From contig JAIEPW010000008.1 of assembly GCA_019748195.1 (NCBI GenBank), positions 1 through 60,023 on the forward strand: 60,023 nucleotides of DNA, in the 5' to 3' direction. Source of the DNA: Bryobacteraceae bacterium. GTDB taxonomy: Bacteria > Acidobacteriota > Terriglobia > Bryobacterales > Bryobacteraceae. Shown here in pieces: positions 18,147 to 26,688 of this stretch. The notes under the pieces were generated by a model, which did no database searches, was not told the DNA's origin, and saw only the letters and a list, made by a program, of their open reading frames with translations. How positions within the stretch are numbered: the first letter of the stretch is position 1; every line of letters starts with the position of its first letter. Position numbers and translations under genes: made by a program.

Positions 18147-18661
18147 CCCTTGGGGACCATGCGGAACCCGGTGGTCTGCTTGAATTCTTCCAGGGTGTTG
18201 TAAACGATGGGGCAGTAGGTGGCGCGATCGATAAACTGCCACATCCGGCTGGTGATGGACCCGGCGCCGCGCACCAGGTGCGGGAAGTTCTCGCAGGTGT
18301 CGGGGCGGACGTCGTAAACGGAGCAGTCGTTGCCGGAGAGGAACACGCAGCCGCTCTCCTGGGTGCGCTTCAGGATCAACCCTTCCTCGGGGTCGACGGT
18401 GGTGTATTCGGCGCGAAACTGATGCGGCGTGGCGCGGAAGTACTTCGCCAGCTTCTCCACGTCGCGTTCCTTCAACTGAACGGTGGCCACGCGGCAGCAG
18501 TTCGCGCATTGCGTGCAATCGATGCGGTCCTCGACCTCCTGCGCGATCTTGCGGAACTGGCGCTCGACGAATTCGTGGGATTTCAGATAGCGCCGGAACT
18601 TCTCGTTCTCCGGGCGTTTCTTTTCGCCAAGCCTGCTGATTTGAACGAGGTCGGTAATCAC
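18143..18661 (-). CDS. YkgJ-family cysteine-cluster protein
   Basis: 172 residues with the family's cysteines: DCTQCANCC (C49, C52, C55, C56), C105, C113 (GNDCSVYDVRP), C123 (TCENFPH) and C150 (YCPIVYN). The family (CxxCxxCC) binds zinc or iron-sulfur and has no established general function. A basic, helical N-terminal 45 residues precede the cluster. It is convergent with the zinc-ribbon gene, a suggestive but unproven pairing of two metal-binding proteins. Confidence 0.85.
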   Translation of the reverse strand: MITDLVQISRLGEKKRPENEKFRRYLKSHEFVERQFRKIAQEVEDRIDCTQCANCCRVATVQLKERDVEKLAKYFRATPHQFRAEYTTVDPEEGLILKRTQESGCVFLSGNDCSVYDVRPDTCENFPHLVRGAGSITSRMWQFIDRATYCPIVYNTLEEFKQTTGFRMVPKG

Positions 18662-18763
18662 CTGTAGTTCCAGGTTACAACGCCGCGGGGAGGCGACCTC
18701 CGTGGACCAGGGCTTGCGCCGATCGCGCTATGCTTCCCGGAAGCGACAGAGTAGAATCACGAC

Positions 18764-19999
18764 ATGGCTGCCTCACGCAGGGCGTTTCTGGGATTCGGAT
18801 CATGGCTCGCGATGCAGGCGGCCTTGCGGGCCGAGCCGGGCGGGCCGCAGCCGGGGAACGAAAGCTACTGGCGAATGCTGCGCGGGCACTTCCCGCTGGA
18901 AGACGGCCTGCTGTACTTCAATGCAGCCAACATCGCGCCGGCGTCGCGCGGCGTGCTGGACCGATACCACCTCTACCTGCGCGACTTCGAATCCAACCCG
19001 TCGTTTCAGAATCGCGGCAAATATGACCCGATGCGCGAGCAGGTGCGCGTCAAGCTCGCGCGGCTGCTGCACGCCGATCCCGACGAAATCGCGATCACCA
19101 GAAACACCAGCGAAGGCACCAACACGCTGATCAACGGGCTCGATCTGAAGCCGGGCGACGAGATCGTGATCTCGGAGCACAATCACCAGTCCAACAACGA
19201 AGCCTGGACGGTGCGCGCGCGGCGGCACGGCTGGGTGGTGCGGGCGCTGCCGGTCAGCTTCCCGGCGCGGAGCGTGGATCAGATTGTGGATCAACACGCG
19301 AAGGCGTTCACGCCGCGCACCCGCGTGGTGGGGTTGACGCACGTCACCAACGTGACCGGATTGCGGATGCCGGTGCGAGAAATCGGCGAGATCGCGAGGC
19401 GCAGGAACATCTGGGTGCATGTCGACGGAGCGCAGAGCTTCGGCGCGCTGAACGTGAACCTGTCCGCGATGCAGTGCGATTCCTACGCGACGAGCACCCA
19501 CAAGTGGATGATGGGACCGCTGGAGGCTGGCGTGCTGTTCGTGCGCAAGGATCGCGTCTCTCAAGTCTGGCCCTCGATTGTCACCGCCGGCTGGAAGGAC
19601 GACCTGAAGGGCGCCCGGAGGCTCGAAAACCTGGGGCAGCGCGACGATGCGCGGCTGGCCGGCATCGAGGCCGCCGCAGATTTCCTGGAACTGGCCGGAA
19701 TGGCGAACATCGAAGCGAGGGTTCTCGCGCTGGCGCGCGCGTTTCAGGATCGCGCGCGGGAGCTTCCGGTAAAGGTATGGACCAATCGCGAGACAGAGCT
19801 CTCCGCGGGCGTGATCAAGCTCTCCACCGGCGAGGCGAACGTGAAGGCCCATTACGACCTTTTGTGGAAGCGGCACCGGCTGGCGATCTCGTCCACCGCC
19901 TCGGGCCCGGCGCACGGGCTGCGCTTTTCGCCTCACATCTACAACACCATGGAAGACCTGGATCGCGCGGTGCGCGCCCTGAAGGCGGTGGTTTCCTAG
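18764..19999 (+). CDS. Exported PLP-dependent aminotransferase, class V
   Basis: A Tat-like signal (ASRRAFLGFGSWLAMQAAL, residues 3-21) precedes a class V aminotransferase/cysteine-desulfurase fold (isopenicillin-N-epimerase-like): VHVDGAQSFGAL for the PLP aspartate and STHKWMMGP with Schiff-base Lys247. Periplasmic PLP enzymes of this kind are known, but this substrate cannot be told. The following gene starts one base after its stop, so they form an operon. Confidence 0.85.
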   Translation: MAASRRAFLGFGSWLAMQAALRAEPGGPQPGNESYWRMLRGHFPLEDGLLYFNAANIAPASRGVLDRYHLYLRDFESNPSFQNRGKYDPMREQVRVKLARLLHADPDEIAITRNTSEGTNTLINGLDLKPGDEIVISEHNHQSNNEAWTVRARRHGWVVRALPVSFPARSVDQIVDQHAKAFTPRTRVVGLTHVTNVTGLRMPVREIGEIARRRNIWVHVDGAQSFGALNVNLSAMQCDSYATSTHKWMMGPLEAGVLFVRKDRVSQVWPSIVTAGWKDDLKGARRLENLGQRDDARLAGIEAAADFLELAGMANIEARVLALARAFQDRARELPVKVWTNRETELSAGVIKLSTGEANVKAHYDLLWKRHRLAISSTASGPAHGLRFSPHIYNTMEDLDRAVRALKAVVS

Positions 20000-20000
20000 C

Positions 20001-20570
20001 ATGGCGGACCAGCTTTATCTTTCTTACTGGTTGCGGCGCTACGAAGGCGACCACGTGCTGCAACAGTTCGCCAAACTGATGGCGCAATTCCCGTTCTCGC
20101 GCCTGGCGCGCAAGAGTTCGGTTTTGAGAGGCTACGCGCTGGAAGCGATCGAACCGCCGCTGATCGAGCGGCTGCTAGCCTCCCCGCCCGATCCGGAGCT
20201 GGTGATGTCCTATGCCGCGGAGTTCGCCAACGAGGACGTCAGCTATCAGTTGGAGACGTGGTGGGACCTGTGGCAATACGAGGACGACTGGAAGCTGGAG
20301 CCGTCACCGGTGACGCTGGCCTGCTTCGGCCCGGCGTTTGACAACCCCCTGGGCGATCACCTGCGCGTGGAGCTTGGGCCGGATACGCTCTTTCTCCCGC
20401 TGCCTTCGGTGGAAGGGAGCGCGAGGATCGTGCAGAGCAATGTTCGCAGCGTGCTGCACCTGGCGCACGACCTGGACCAGAGCCTGGAGTACCGGACGCG
20501 CCGGGTTTGGACGGAAGAAGGCGAGAATTTCGTCGACAACCTCACGCACGCGCTGGAGGAACTGCAGTAG
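20001..20570 (+). CDS. Conserved-looking protein of unknown function
   Basis: 189 residues, soluble, acidic and rich in Trp/Tyr/Leu (LETWWDLWQYEDDWKLEP). No signal peptide or recognised motif. It begins one base after the stop of the exported aminotransferase and is surely cotranscribed. The even codon usage and tight spacing argue that it is real. Function not inferred. Confidence 0.75.
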   Translation: MADQLYLSYWLRRYEGDHVLQQFAKLMAQFPFSRLARKSSVLRGYALEAIEPPLIERLLASPPDPELVMSYAAEFANEDVSYQLETWWDLWQYEDDWKLEPSPVTLACFGPAFDNPLGDHLRVELGPDTLFLPLPSVEGSARIVQSNVRSVLHLAHDLDQSLEYRTRRVWTEEGENFVDNLTHALEELQ

Positions 20571-20573
20571 TCA

Positions 20574-20945
20574 CTACGCTCCGGTCTTGCCGGCTCGCCC
20601 CGTCAGATCTTCGAGCAGCGCGGCGAGCGTTTTCGGAAGGTACGGCTTCTGCAGGACGCTGACCTGAAAGCCGGCGTACGCTTCGGCGCTGAAGGGGTAT
20701 CCGCTGGAGATGATCACCGGCATGCGCGGCGCGATGGCGAGCATGCGGCGCACCATCTCGTCGCCTTGCATTCCGGGCAGCGTCAGATCCGCGATGACGG
20801 CGTCAATGGATTCGTGCTCCGCCTGGAAAAGCGGCAGCGCGGCCTCGGCCGATTCGCAGGCGCTTACCTCGAATCCCTGGCGCTCCAAAAATCCGGACAG
20901 CAGCCTGGCGAGCGCGGCTTCGTCGTCCACCAGCAGCAGGCGCAT
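20574..20945 (-). CDS. Single-domain response regulator (CheY-like)
   Basis: 123 residues forming only a receiver domain: acidic pair DD (7-8), phosphoacceptor D53 (VIADLTLPGMQGDE) and K100 (LQKPYLP). It resembles receiver modules of hybrid kinases. It starts five bases after the stop of the outer-membrane protein gene, so they share a transcript. The output partner is unknown. The longer open frame upstream lies within that neighbouring gene and is excluded. Confidence 0.88.
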   Translation of the reverse strand: MRLLLVDDEAALARLLSGFLERQGFEVSACESAEAALPLFQAEHESIDAVIADLTLPGMQGDEMVRRMLAIAPRMPVIISSGYPFSAEAYAGFQVSVLQKPYLPKTLAALLEDLTGRAGKTGA

Positions 20946-20950
20946 GTGAG

Positions 20951-22360
20951 TTACCTGAAGGAAATGGGGATCTCTCCGGGACTGTAGGAGATGCCGATGA
21001 GGACGCGCTGCGAGTTCTGGCGGAACGTGGAGTTCTGCGTGAGGATTCGACGGAAGTCCACGGCGGAGCGGAAGAAGAGATCGCCGCGGATACGGTAAGC
21101 GGCATTTACCCCGGCGGAGATCTGTTCGATCGCATTGAAGTCGGGCCCGATGCTGTTCATCCGGGTGTAGTTGGCAAAAGTTCCGAGAGTCCACTTACGA
21201 TCCGGGGTGTAGTTGAAGTTGGCGGTGCCGTTATCGGCGGACGTGGTGAGAAAGAGACCGTTTCCAGGATTCACGCCGCGGGAATAGGCCAAGTTGAGTG
21301 CGGTCCGCCGCCAGTTTCGATTGGCGCCGATATTAAAGGTCGGAAGCCACACGGTTCGCTGGAAGGCGCGGATCACCGCGGTTTGTCCGAGCAGCGCGGC
21401 CACCGCGGGATCGAGGGTCACCTGCGTAAGCCCTTCGGTATAAGAACGGAAAACGCCACCCTGAATATCGACGTTCCAGCGGGCTCCGCTCTGATACCGC
21501 CAGCCGCCGAAGAATCCATGGATCTGGGAGGATCCGAAGGCGCCCGGGAATCCGAACGAGTTATAGAAGTAGCCTCCGGAAACCTGCTGGCGGCGATTCA
21601 GGCGGTAGGCGGTCTGCGCCTGAAGAACATAGCCAGCCGAATCCACCAGTCCCGGCGAACTGCGATCGATCCGGAAATAATTGCCGCCGCCGGCAACAGA
21701 CCAGCGGGTGGAAGGCGTCCACACCAGGTTGCCGCCCAGTTGAGCGAAATAGACGCGATTGTCGAAGATGAAGGTCCCCGGCCCGCCGATGTCCGGGCTG
21801 CCGATCCCGCCGCCCAGGGGAACTCCGCCGAAAAACCCGATGGCCCGGTTGGTGGTTCCGGCGGCAAGCTGCGCATCCAACGCGATGCTGCGACTCCATT
21901 GATGGGCCACGCCGACACCCAGGTTGTGTATGAACCCGTTGAGGAAGCGGTTCACATTGTAGCGCCCGTACTGGCTCTGGTAATCCAGTCCGAGGAGGGT
22001 CCGGCGCCAGGATTTCTGACCGAAGGCGCCCACGCTGATCTCGACTCCGTAGTTGGCACCGGAGGTGACCAGCTCGCCCGCTTCGTTTACCAGCAAGGGA
22101 ACAAAGCCGTTGTCGTAGGAGCCGGCGACGTCTACCAGAAAGCGGATGTTTGCCACCCGTCCGGCGCGGCGTCCGATGCCGCCGGCGCCCCGGCTCATGA
22201 CGCCGGGCCCCTGATATCCACCCCCGCCGCCCGGGATCTGTGCCGGCAGCACTTGCGCCGCGATTGTCGCCAATACCAGCAAAGCCTTGCCTATCACAGG
22301 GATCGAGAGTCCTCCCCTTATGTATCGCCGGGATTTTGTGTCAGGATTAGGGCGACGCAT
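20951..22360 (-). CDS. Predicted outer-membrane beta-barrel protein
   Basis: 469 residues from ATG 22360. A signal peptide (GKALLVLATIAAQVLPAQ, about 19-36) and a Gly-rich stretch lead into alternating polar/aromatic strands typical of a barrel (YGRYNVNRFLNGFIHNLGVG, RWSVAGGGNYFRIDRSS). No family recognised; the repeated short strands resemble uncharacterised Acidobacteria porin-like proteins. Start choice is uncertain, since no Shine-Dalgarno sequence is clear and the frame is open to 22456. Confidence 0.7.
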   Translation of the reverse strand: MRRPNPDTKSRRYIRGGLSIPVIGKALLVLATIAAQVLPAQIPGGGGGYQGPGVMSRGAGGIGRRAGRVANIRFLVDVAGSYDNGFVPLLVNEAGELVTSGANYGVEISVGAFGQKSWRRTLLGLDYQSQYGRYNVNRFLNGFIHNLGVGVAHQWSRSIALDAQLAAGTTNRAIGFFGGVPLGGGIGSPDIGGPGTFIFDNRVYFAQLGGNLVWTPSTRWSVAGGGNYFRIDRSSPGLVDSAGYVLQAQTAYRLNRRQQVSGGYFYNSFGFPGAFGSSQIHGFFGGWRYQSGARWNVDIQGGVFRSYTEGLTQVTLDPAVAALLGQTAVIRAFQRTVWLPTFNIGANRNWRRTALNLAYSRGVNPGNGLFLTTSADNGTANFNYTPDRKWTLGTFANYTRMNSIGPDFNAIEQISAGVNAAYRIRGDLFFRSAVDFRRILTQNSTFRQNSQRVLIGISYSPGEIPISFR

Positions 22361-22454
22361 CAATAGCTCAACGATAGCAGAATGCCTTACGTCGAAAGGA
22401 TCATGCCCCTGGCGGCATGTCCGCTGTGTGAAGACGAAAACACGAGGTTCCCGC

Positions 22455-24473
22455 ATGAAGAAAATGGCCCCCCTGACGGCGGCTCTGGTGTCCGCCAGTC
22501 TCGCCGCCGAACTTCCGGTTCGCGAGGTGATCCTTTACAAAAACGGCGTCGGGTACTTTTCCCGCGCCGGCGAACTGCAAGCCGGCGAATCCGCCCGCCT
22601 GGAGTTCCGCTCCGCCGAGATGAACGATGTCCTCAAATCTCTTACATTGGAGGATAAAAGCGGAGCGAAGGTTTCGAGCGTACGCTACGATTCGGCCGAG
22701 CCCCTGAACCGCAAGCTGGCGGAATACCCTTTCCTGGTGGGTGAGGGTCAAAGCCTGGCGAGATTCCTGGATCAGTTAAAGGGATCCAAGGTGGAGCTTC
22801 GCTACGGATCGGAAACGGTGAGCGGCGTAGTGGTCAGCGCTCGCAACGTGACCGGCGACGAAAAGCGCAAGGAAGGCGAACAGGTAGTGATTCTCACCGA
22901 TTCCGGTGAGCTGAGAACCATCGACCTGACGGCGGTGAGCAGCGTGAAGTTTTCCGAGTCGCGCAAGCAGGAGATGCTTCGCGAGTACCTGGCGGTAATC
23001 GATCAATCGCGATCGCGCGACAAGCGCGGCGTCATCATCGACGGCGCGACGGACCGGCCGCGGCAGTTAACCGCTTCCTACATGCTGCCCGCGGCGGTGT
23101 GGAAGTCGAGCTACCGGCTGGTGTTCGGAACGGCGGACGCGACGCTGGAGGGTTGGGCGATTGTCGACAACACCACGGGAGATGATTGGACCAACGTACG
23201 CCTGGCGGTGGTATCGGGGCGGCCGGTGTCGTTCGTTTCACAGTTGTTCGAGCCCCGCTACGTGGCTCGCCGGACGGCGGACCTGGCGGAGAACGAAAGC
23301 GTGGCGCCGGTGGTGCTCGAGGGCGCGGTGGCGACCGAGCAAGCCGCGATGGCGGCGCCCGCGGCAGCGCCTGCGCTTGCCGGCCTGCGCGCGGGGAGCA
23401 TGGGCAAGTCGATGCGCCAGGCGAGCGCCGACTTGAAGGACGAAGTCCGCGAGCGGGATGCCTTCCGCCGCAACGAAATGTACAGTTCCGTGGCCGCCAC
23501 CGCGGCGGCGCGGGACCTGGGCGAGCTGTTCGAGTATCGTTTCGAGACTCCGGTGACCATCCGCAAGGGCCAGTCCGCCATGCTGCCCTTCGTCCAGCAG
23601 AAGGTGAACACCCGCAAGCTGCTGATCTACCGCGAAGACTTCGGATTGAATCCGATGAGCGCGGCGGAGGTGAATAACTCCACCGGGAAGACTCTGGATG
23701 GCGGTCCCATCACGGTGTTCGATTCGAACACGTACGCCGGGGAGGCGCTGATGGAAACGCTGAAGACCGGCGACAAACGGCTGATCACGTACGCGCTCGA
23801 CCTGGGTGCGCGCATCACCACGGCCATCGATTCGCGCAACGATGTGACGCGCGAGATCCACATCCGGCGGGGCGTGCTGACTACCAAGAGCGCGCGGGTG
23901 GAATCGAAGACTTACACGATCCACAACGTGGACCAACGGGCGAAAACACTGGTGATCGAGCACCCGCTGCGCCCTGAGTTCAAGCTTTTGAACCAAAAGC
24001 CGGTGGAGACCACCTCCACGCATCACCGGTTTGAGGTGAAGGTCGCTCCGGGAGTGACGGACAAGTTCGTGGTGAACGAGGAGCTGGTCTTCGAGACATC
24101 CACGGGCGTGACGAACCTGACCCCGGACGTGCTCGCCAGCTATGTGCAGAACAAAGCGCTGCCGGCGCAAGGGCGGCTGCAACTGGAGCAACTGCTGGCC
24201 AAGAAGCGCGAGGCGGCGGCGCTGGACTCGCAAATCCGGCAGGCGGATGCGAGCCTGAACGAACTGACACGCGATCAGGAGCGGGTGCGCCAGAACATCT
24301 ACTCGCTGAATAACGTTGCCGGGCAGCAGCAGCAGGTTCAGAAGTACTCGGCGCAACTGGCGGCGGCGGAGACGCGGATCGCGCAACTGCGGGACTCGCT
24401 GGCCGATCTGCGGGCGCGCAAGGGCGCGGTGGATGGCGAGATCGCGGCGATGGTGGAGAAGCTGGAGTTCTAA
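22455..24473 (+). CDS. DUF4139-domain exported protein
   Basis: 672 residues. Short signal peptide (1-18), then a beta-rich domain beginning VREVILYKNGVGYFSRAGEL, characteristic of DUF4139 proteins. The middle (about 285-350) is Ala-rich and low complexity. A further beta domain (VTIRKGQSAMLPFVQQKV) follows, and the last 90 residues form a coiled coil (Gln/Ala/Arg heptads). The family is found in envelopes and has no settled function. Divergent from the outer-membrane protein gene. Confidence 0.82.
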   Translation: MKKMAPLTAALVSASLAAELPVREVILYKNGVGYFSRAGELQAGESARLEFRSAEMNDVLKSLTLEDKSGAKVSSVRYDSAEPLNRKLAEYPFLVGEGQSLARFLDQLKGSKVELRYGSETVSGVVVSARNVTGDEKRKEGEQVVILTDSGELRTIDLTAVSSVKFSESRKQEMLREYLAVIDQSRSRDKRGVIIDGATDRPRQLTASYMLPAAVWKSSYRLVFGTADATLEGWAIVDNTTGDDWTNVRLAVVSGRPVSFVSQLFEPRYVARRTADLAENESVAPVVLEGAVATEQAAMAAPAAAPALAGLRAGSMGKSMRQASADLKDEVRERDAFRRNEMYSSVAATAAARDLGELFEYRFETPVTIRKGQSAMLPFVQQKVNTRKLLIYREDFGLNPMSAAEVNNSTGKTLDGGPITVFDSNTYAGEALMETLKTGDKRLITYALDLGARITTAIDSRNDVTREIHIRRGVLTTKSARVESKTYTIHNVDQRAKTLVIEHPLRPEFKLLNQKPVETTSTHHRFEVKVAPGVTDKFVVNEELVFETSTGVTNLTPDVLASYVQNKALPAQGRLQLEQLLAKKREAAALDSQIRQADASLNELTRDQERVRQNIYSLNNVAGQQQQVQKYSAQLAAAETRIAQLRDSLADLRARKGAVDGEIAAMVEKLEF

Positions 24474-24477
24474 GGAT

Positions 24478-24502
24478 CGCCGCAAGCGCCGGCGTTACGG
24501 CG
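24478..24502. terminator. Hairpin between convergent genes
   Basis: CGCCG (24478-24482) and CGGCG (24498-24502) close a stem whose inner part is the palindrome CGCCGGCG (24487-24494), with a small internal bulge. It lies between the stops of the DUF4139 gene and the cytochrome gene. No T-run. Confidence 0.35.
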
Positions 24503-24514
24503 GTTCCTCAGCCC

Positions 24515-25228
24515 CTATTCGGCGGGTTTGACGATGGGCTTGGGAGCGGCCGCTTTGTACAGGGCGAAGGCGCCGGCGCCGGGAGGGGCGGTTTCGATCC
24601 TGGTTCCGGCGGGCAGCGACAGGGGCTTCGCCAGATGGTAGGTTCGGGTGAATCCGGGCTGATGGTTGTTGATCCAGATCAGGGGCTCGATGCTGCCGTC
24701 AGGCCGGGTGGCGATCACTTGAACGCTGGCGCCGCGGTCCAGCTTCTTCGGCCGGATCGCCAGGATGCGAGCGGGCGCGGCCAGGGAAGTGGCGCCGGTC
24801 ACGGCGATCTCGACCGCGCCGCGAGGTGCGCCGGGATCCTTGGCGTCGGCGAGCTTGGGCGCCTTGGGCAGATAGATATCCTTGCCGGCGGGCGCCCCGC
24901 CTTCCACCCAGTCGGCGATCAGCTTCACTTCTTCCATGGTGAGTCCCATATCGCCCTTGAACTCACCGAATCCCTTCACTGCGCTCCAGGGAGGCATGCG
25001 CCGTTCGAGCACTTCCTCCTTGATCGCCTTGGCCCACGGGCGAGCCTCCTCCCAGGTGGTCAGCGCGAAGGGAGCGGAGCCCCCCTCGCGATGGCAGGTC
25101 ACGCACTTCTTGTTGAAGAGGCGCGAGATCTCCTGGGCGAAGGTGATCTTCGTGGTGATGTATTCGTGCGCATGGAGCGCCGGCACAGCCAGCAAAGCGA
25201 TCCAGGCAAGCGCGGAACGGCGCGGCAT
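24515..25228 (-). CDS. Exported cytochrome c protein, truncated relative of the adjacent cytochrome-copper proteins
   Basis: 237 residues: signal peptide (about 1-20), one heme c site CVTCH (C42, C45, H46), and MPPW (M78) as likely distal ligand in the same context as in the three upstream paralogues. Its C-terminal segment (GFTRTYHLAKPLSLPAGTRI) recalls their sequence after the HxH motif, but the His-His, HxH and Met copper ligands are all absent. GGAG lies eight bases before ATG 25228, and the gap to the upstream gene is 11 bases. It is likely an electron-transfer or accessory subunit derived by loss of the copper core. Confidence 0.82.
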   Translation of the reverse strand: MPRRSALAWIALLAVPALHAHEYITTKITFAQEISRLFNKKCVTCHREGGSAPFALTTWEEARPWAKAIKEEVLERRMPPWSAVKGFGEFKGDMGLTMEEVKLIADWVEGGAPAGKDIYLPKAPKLADAKDPGAPRGAVEIAVTGATSLAAPARILAIRPKKLDRGASVQVIATRPDGSIEPLIWINNHQPGFTRTYHLAKPLSLPAGTRIETAPPGAGAFALYKAAAPKPIVKPAE

Positions 25229-25239
25229 CGGGGTATCTC

Positions 25240-26577
25240 CTACTGGCCGCCCGAGGGCTTCACCACCGGGACCTTCGGCAGGGGCTGCCGCGGCCGCATG
25301 AAGTCGTTGCGATCCTTGAAGCTGGTGTCCACGGCGATGTCGAAGAAGCCGATGAACATTTCCTCCCAGCTCTGCTCGCCCCAGCGGACGGTGGCCTTGG
25401 GATCCGGGTTGTGGGGGTTGTTGGGCGAGTTGTCGAACGCGCCCCGGATGTGGATGCGCATGCCAGGCTTGAGCTTGATGGGCTCGGCCAGGATGTAGTT
25501 CAACTGCCAGTTGAGGTCCCACTGGTCCATCTTGAAGAGCTTGGTGGAGGTGCCATCGAGGTTCACGAGGTCATACTCGAAGTTCTTGCCGCGCAGATGC
25601 ATATGCGGCCAGAGGCTGATCATGGTGGCTTCGTTGGTGATGGGGGCGGAAGCCTCCACCTTGTAGTTGGGATCGCCGGGCGGGATGGTGAAGGCGTTGT
25701 TGAGCGCGCCGAGCGTCATCACGCGCTCCGTCACGGGAGCCTTGGCGAAGATCACGCCGAGCTTGGTTCGGTCCTTGGCGGCCTTCCCGTTGGCGGTGTA
25801 GTGCATCTGGAAGACGAGGTCGCTGCCGGCGGGGACGAATTTGGCCCGGCCGTCCGCCCAGTGATCGGGAACCATGCCGGGAGTGTAGATGGTGAGGATG
25901 TCGTTGCCGCCGCCATTGGTGTTCAGGAATCGCTGGCCGTCATTCTTGACGGTGGGCACGAACGCTTCACCCGGCTTCGCTTCGGCGAGCCACTTCTGGC
26001 CGGGGGGGCGGATGAAGAACACGGCGTGATGAACGACGGAGCGGTTGCCGGGACGGACTTCGACGGCCTGCACCCACTTGTCTTCAGTGAAGTTCGTCGG
26101 AACGACGATGTAGGTGTACTCGATTTTGCCGTCGGCGGGGACGTCGATCTGGACGGGCATCTCGACTTCCATGTCGGGCTTGCCGATGTTCCAGCCGCTG
26201 ATCCACTCGAGGGGCTTCGGCGCATCCTTGGGATTGCCCTCCTTGGCGCCGCCGTCGACCCAGGCCACCAGCGTCTCCACTTCGGCGTTGGTGAGCGAGC
26301 GGTCATTGGCGAACTTGCCCACGGAGCGGTCGATGGGCCACGGCGGCATCTTCTTCGCCAGCACCTGCTGCTTCATCGACTTGGCCCAGGGGCGGGCCTG
26401 CTTGTAGTTGAGGAGAGGCATCGGGCCAATCTCGCCGGGGCGATGGCACTCCTGACAGTGTTTCTGAAGAATGGGCTGAACGTCCTTGTGGAAGGTGACA
26501 TTCTTGCTCGCATCGGCGGCGAAAACCGCCATCGCGGATGCGCCGGCCAGCAGAATCGAACGGACCAACATATTCAC
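25240..26577 (-). CDS. Cytochrome c fused to PHM-like dicopper monooxygenase (paralogue 1)
   Basis: 445 residues, signal peptide (1-20). Cytochrome c part: CQECH (C41, C44, H45) with M77 in KKMPPW. The rest resembles copper type II ascorbate-dependent monooxygenase domains. Ligand pattern and spacing match peptidylglycine hydroxylating monooxygenase: His-His 183-184 (VVHHAVFF), His259 (QMHYTANG), HxH 325/327 (PHMHLRGK) and Met407 (SWEEMFIG). Inferred role: periplasmic C-H hydroxylation with electrons through the attached heme. Substrate unknown. Confidence 0.85.
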   Translation of the reverse strand: MNMLVRSILLAGASAMAVFAADASKNVTFHKDVQPILQKHCQECHRPGEIGPMPLLNYKQARPWAKSMKQQVLAKKMPPWPIDRSVGKFANDRSLTNAEVETLVAWVDGGAKEGNPKDAPKPLEWISGWNIGKPDMEVEMPVQIDVPADGKIEYTYIVVPTNFTEDKWVQAVEVRPGNRSVVHHAVFFIRPPGQKWLAEAKPGEAFVPTVKNDGQRFLNTNGGGNDILTIYTPGMVPDHWADGRAKFVPAGSDLVFQMHYTANGKAAKDRTKLGVIFAKAPVTERVMTLGALNNAFTIPPGDPNYKVEASAPITNEATMISLWPHMHLRGKNFEYDLVNLDGTSTKLFKMDQWDLNWQLNYILAEPIKLKPGMRIHIRGAFDNSPNNPHNPDPKATVRWGEQSWEEMFIGFFDIAVDTSFKDRNDFMRPRQPLPKVPVVKPSGGQ

Positions 26578-26617
26578 TCCTCGCCTGAACCTATCGAATT
26601 AGACACAGAAACCGCAA

Positions 26618-26649
26618 GGCGGCTGGATGAGTGATGCTGACCAGCCGCC
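26618..26649 (-). promoter_or_regulatory. Hairpin between paralogues 2 and 1
   Basis: Perfect 9-base arms GGCGGCTGG (26618-26626) and CCAGCCGCC (26641-26649) with a 14-base loop, in the only sizeable gap (111 bases) of the four-gene array. No clean T-run follows on the minus strand, so attenuation or mRNA stabilisation is more likely than full termination. Confidence 0.5.
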
Positions 26650-26688
26650 CCACGGCTCACAAACCTTTGTTGCCAAACGGGGTGGAGA

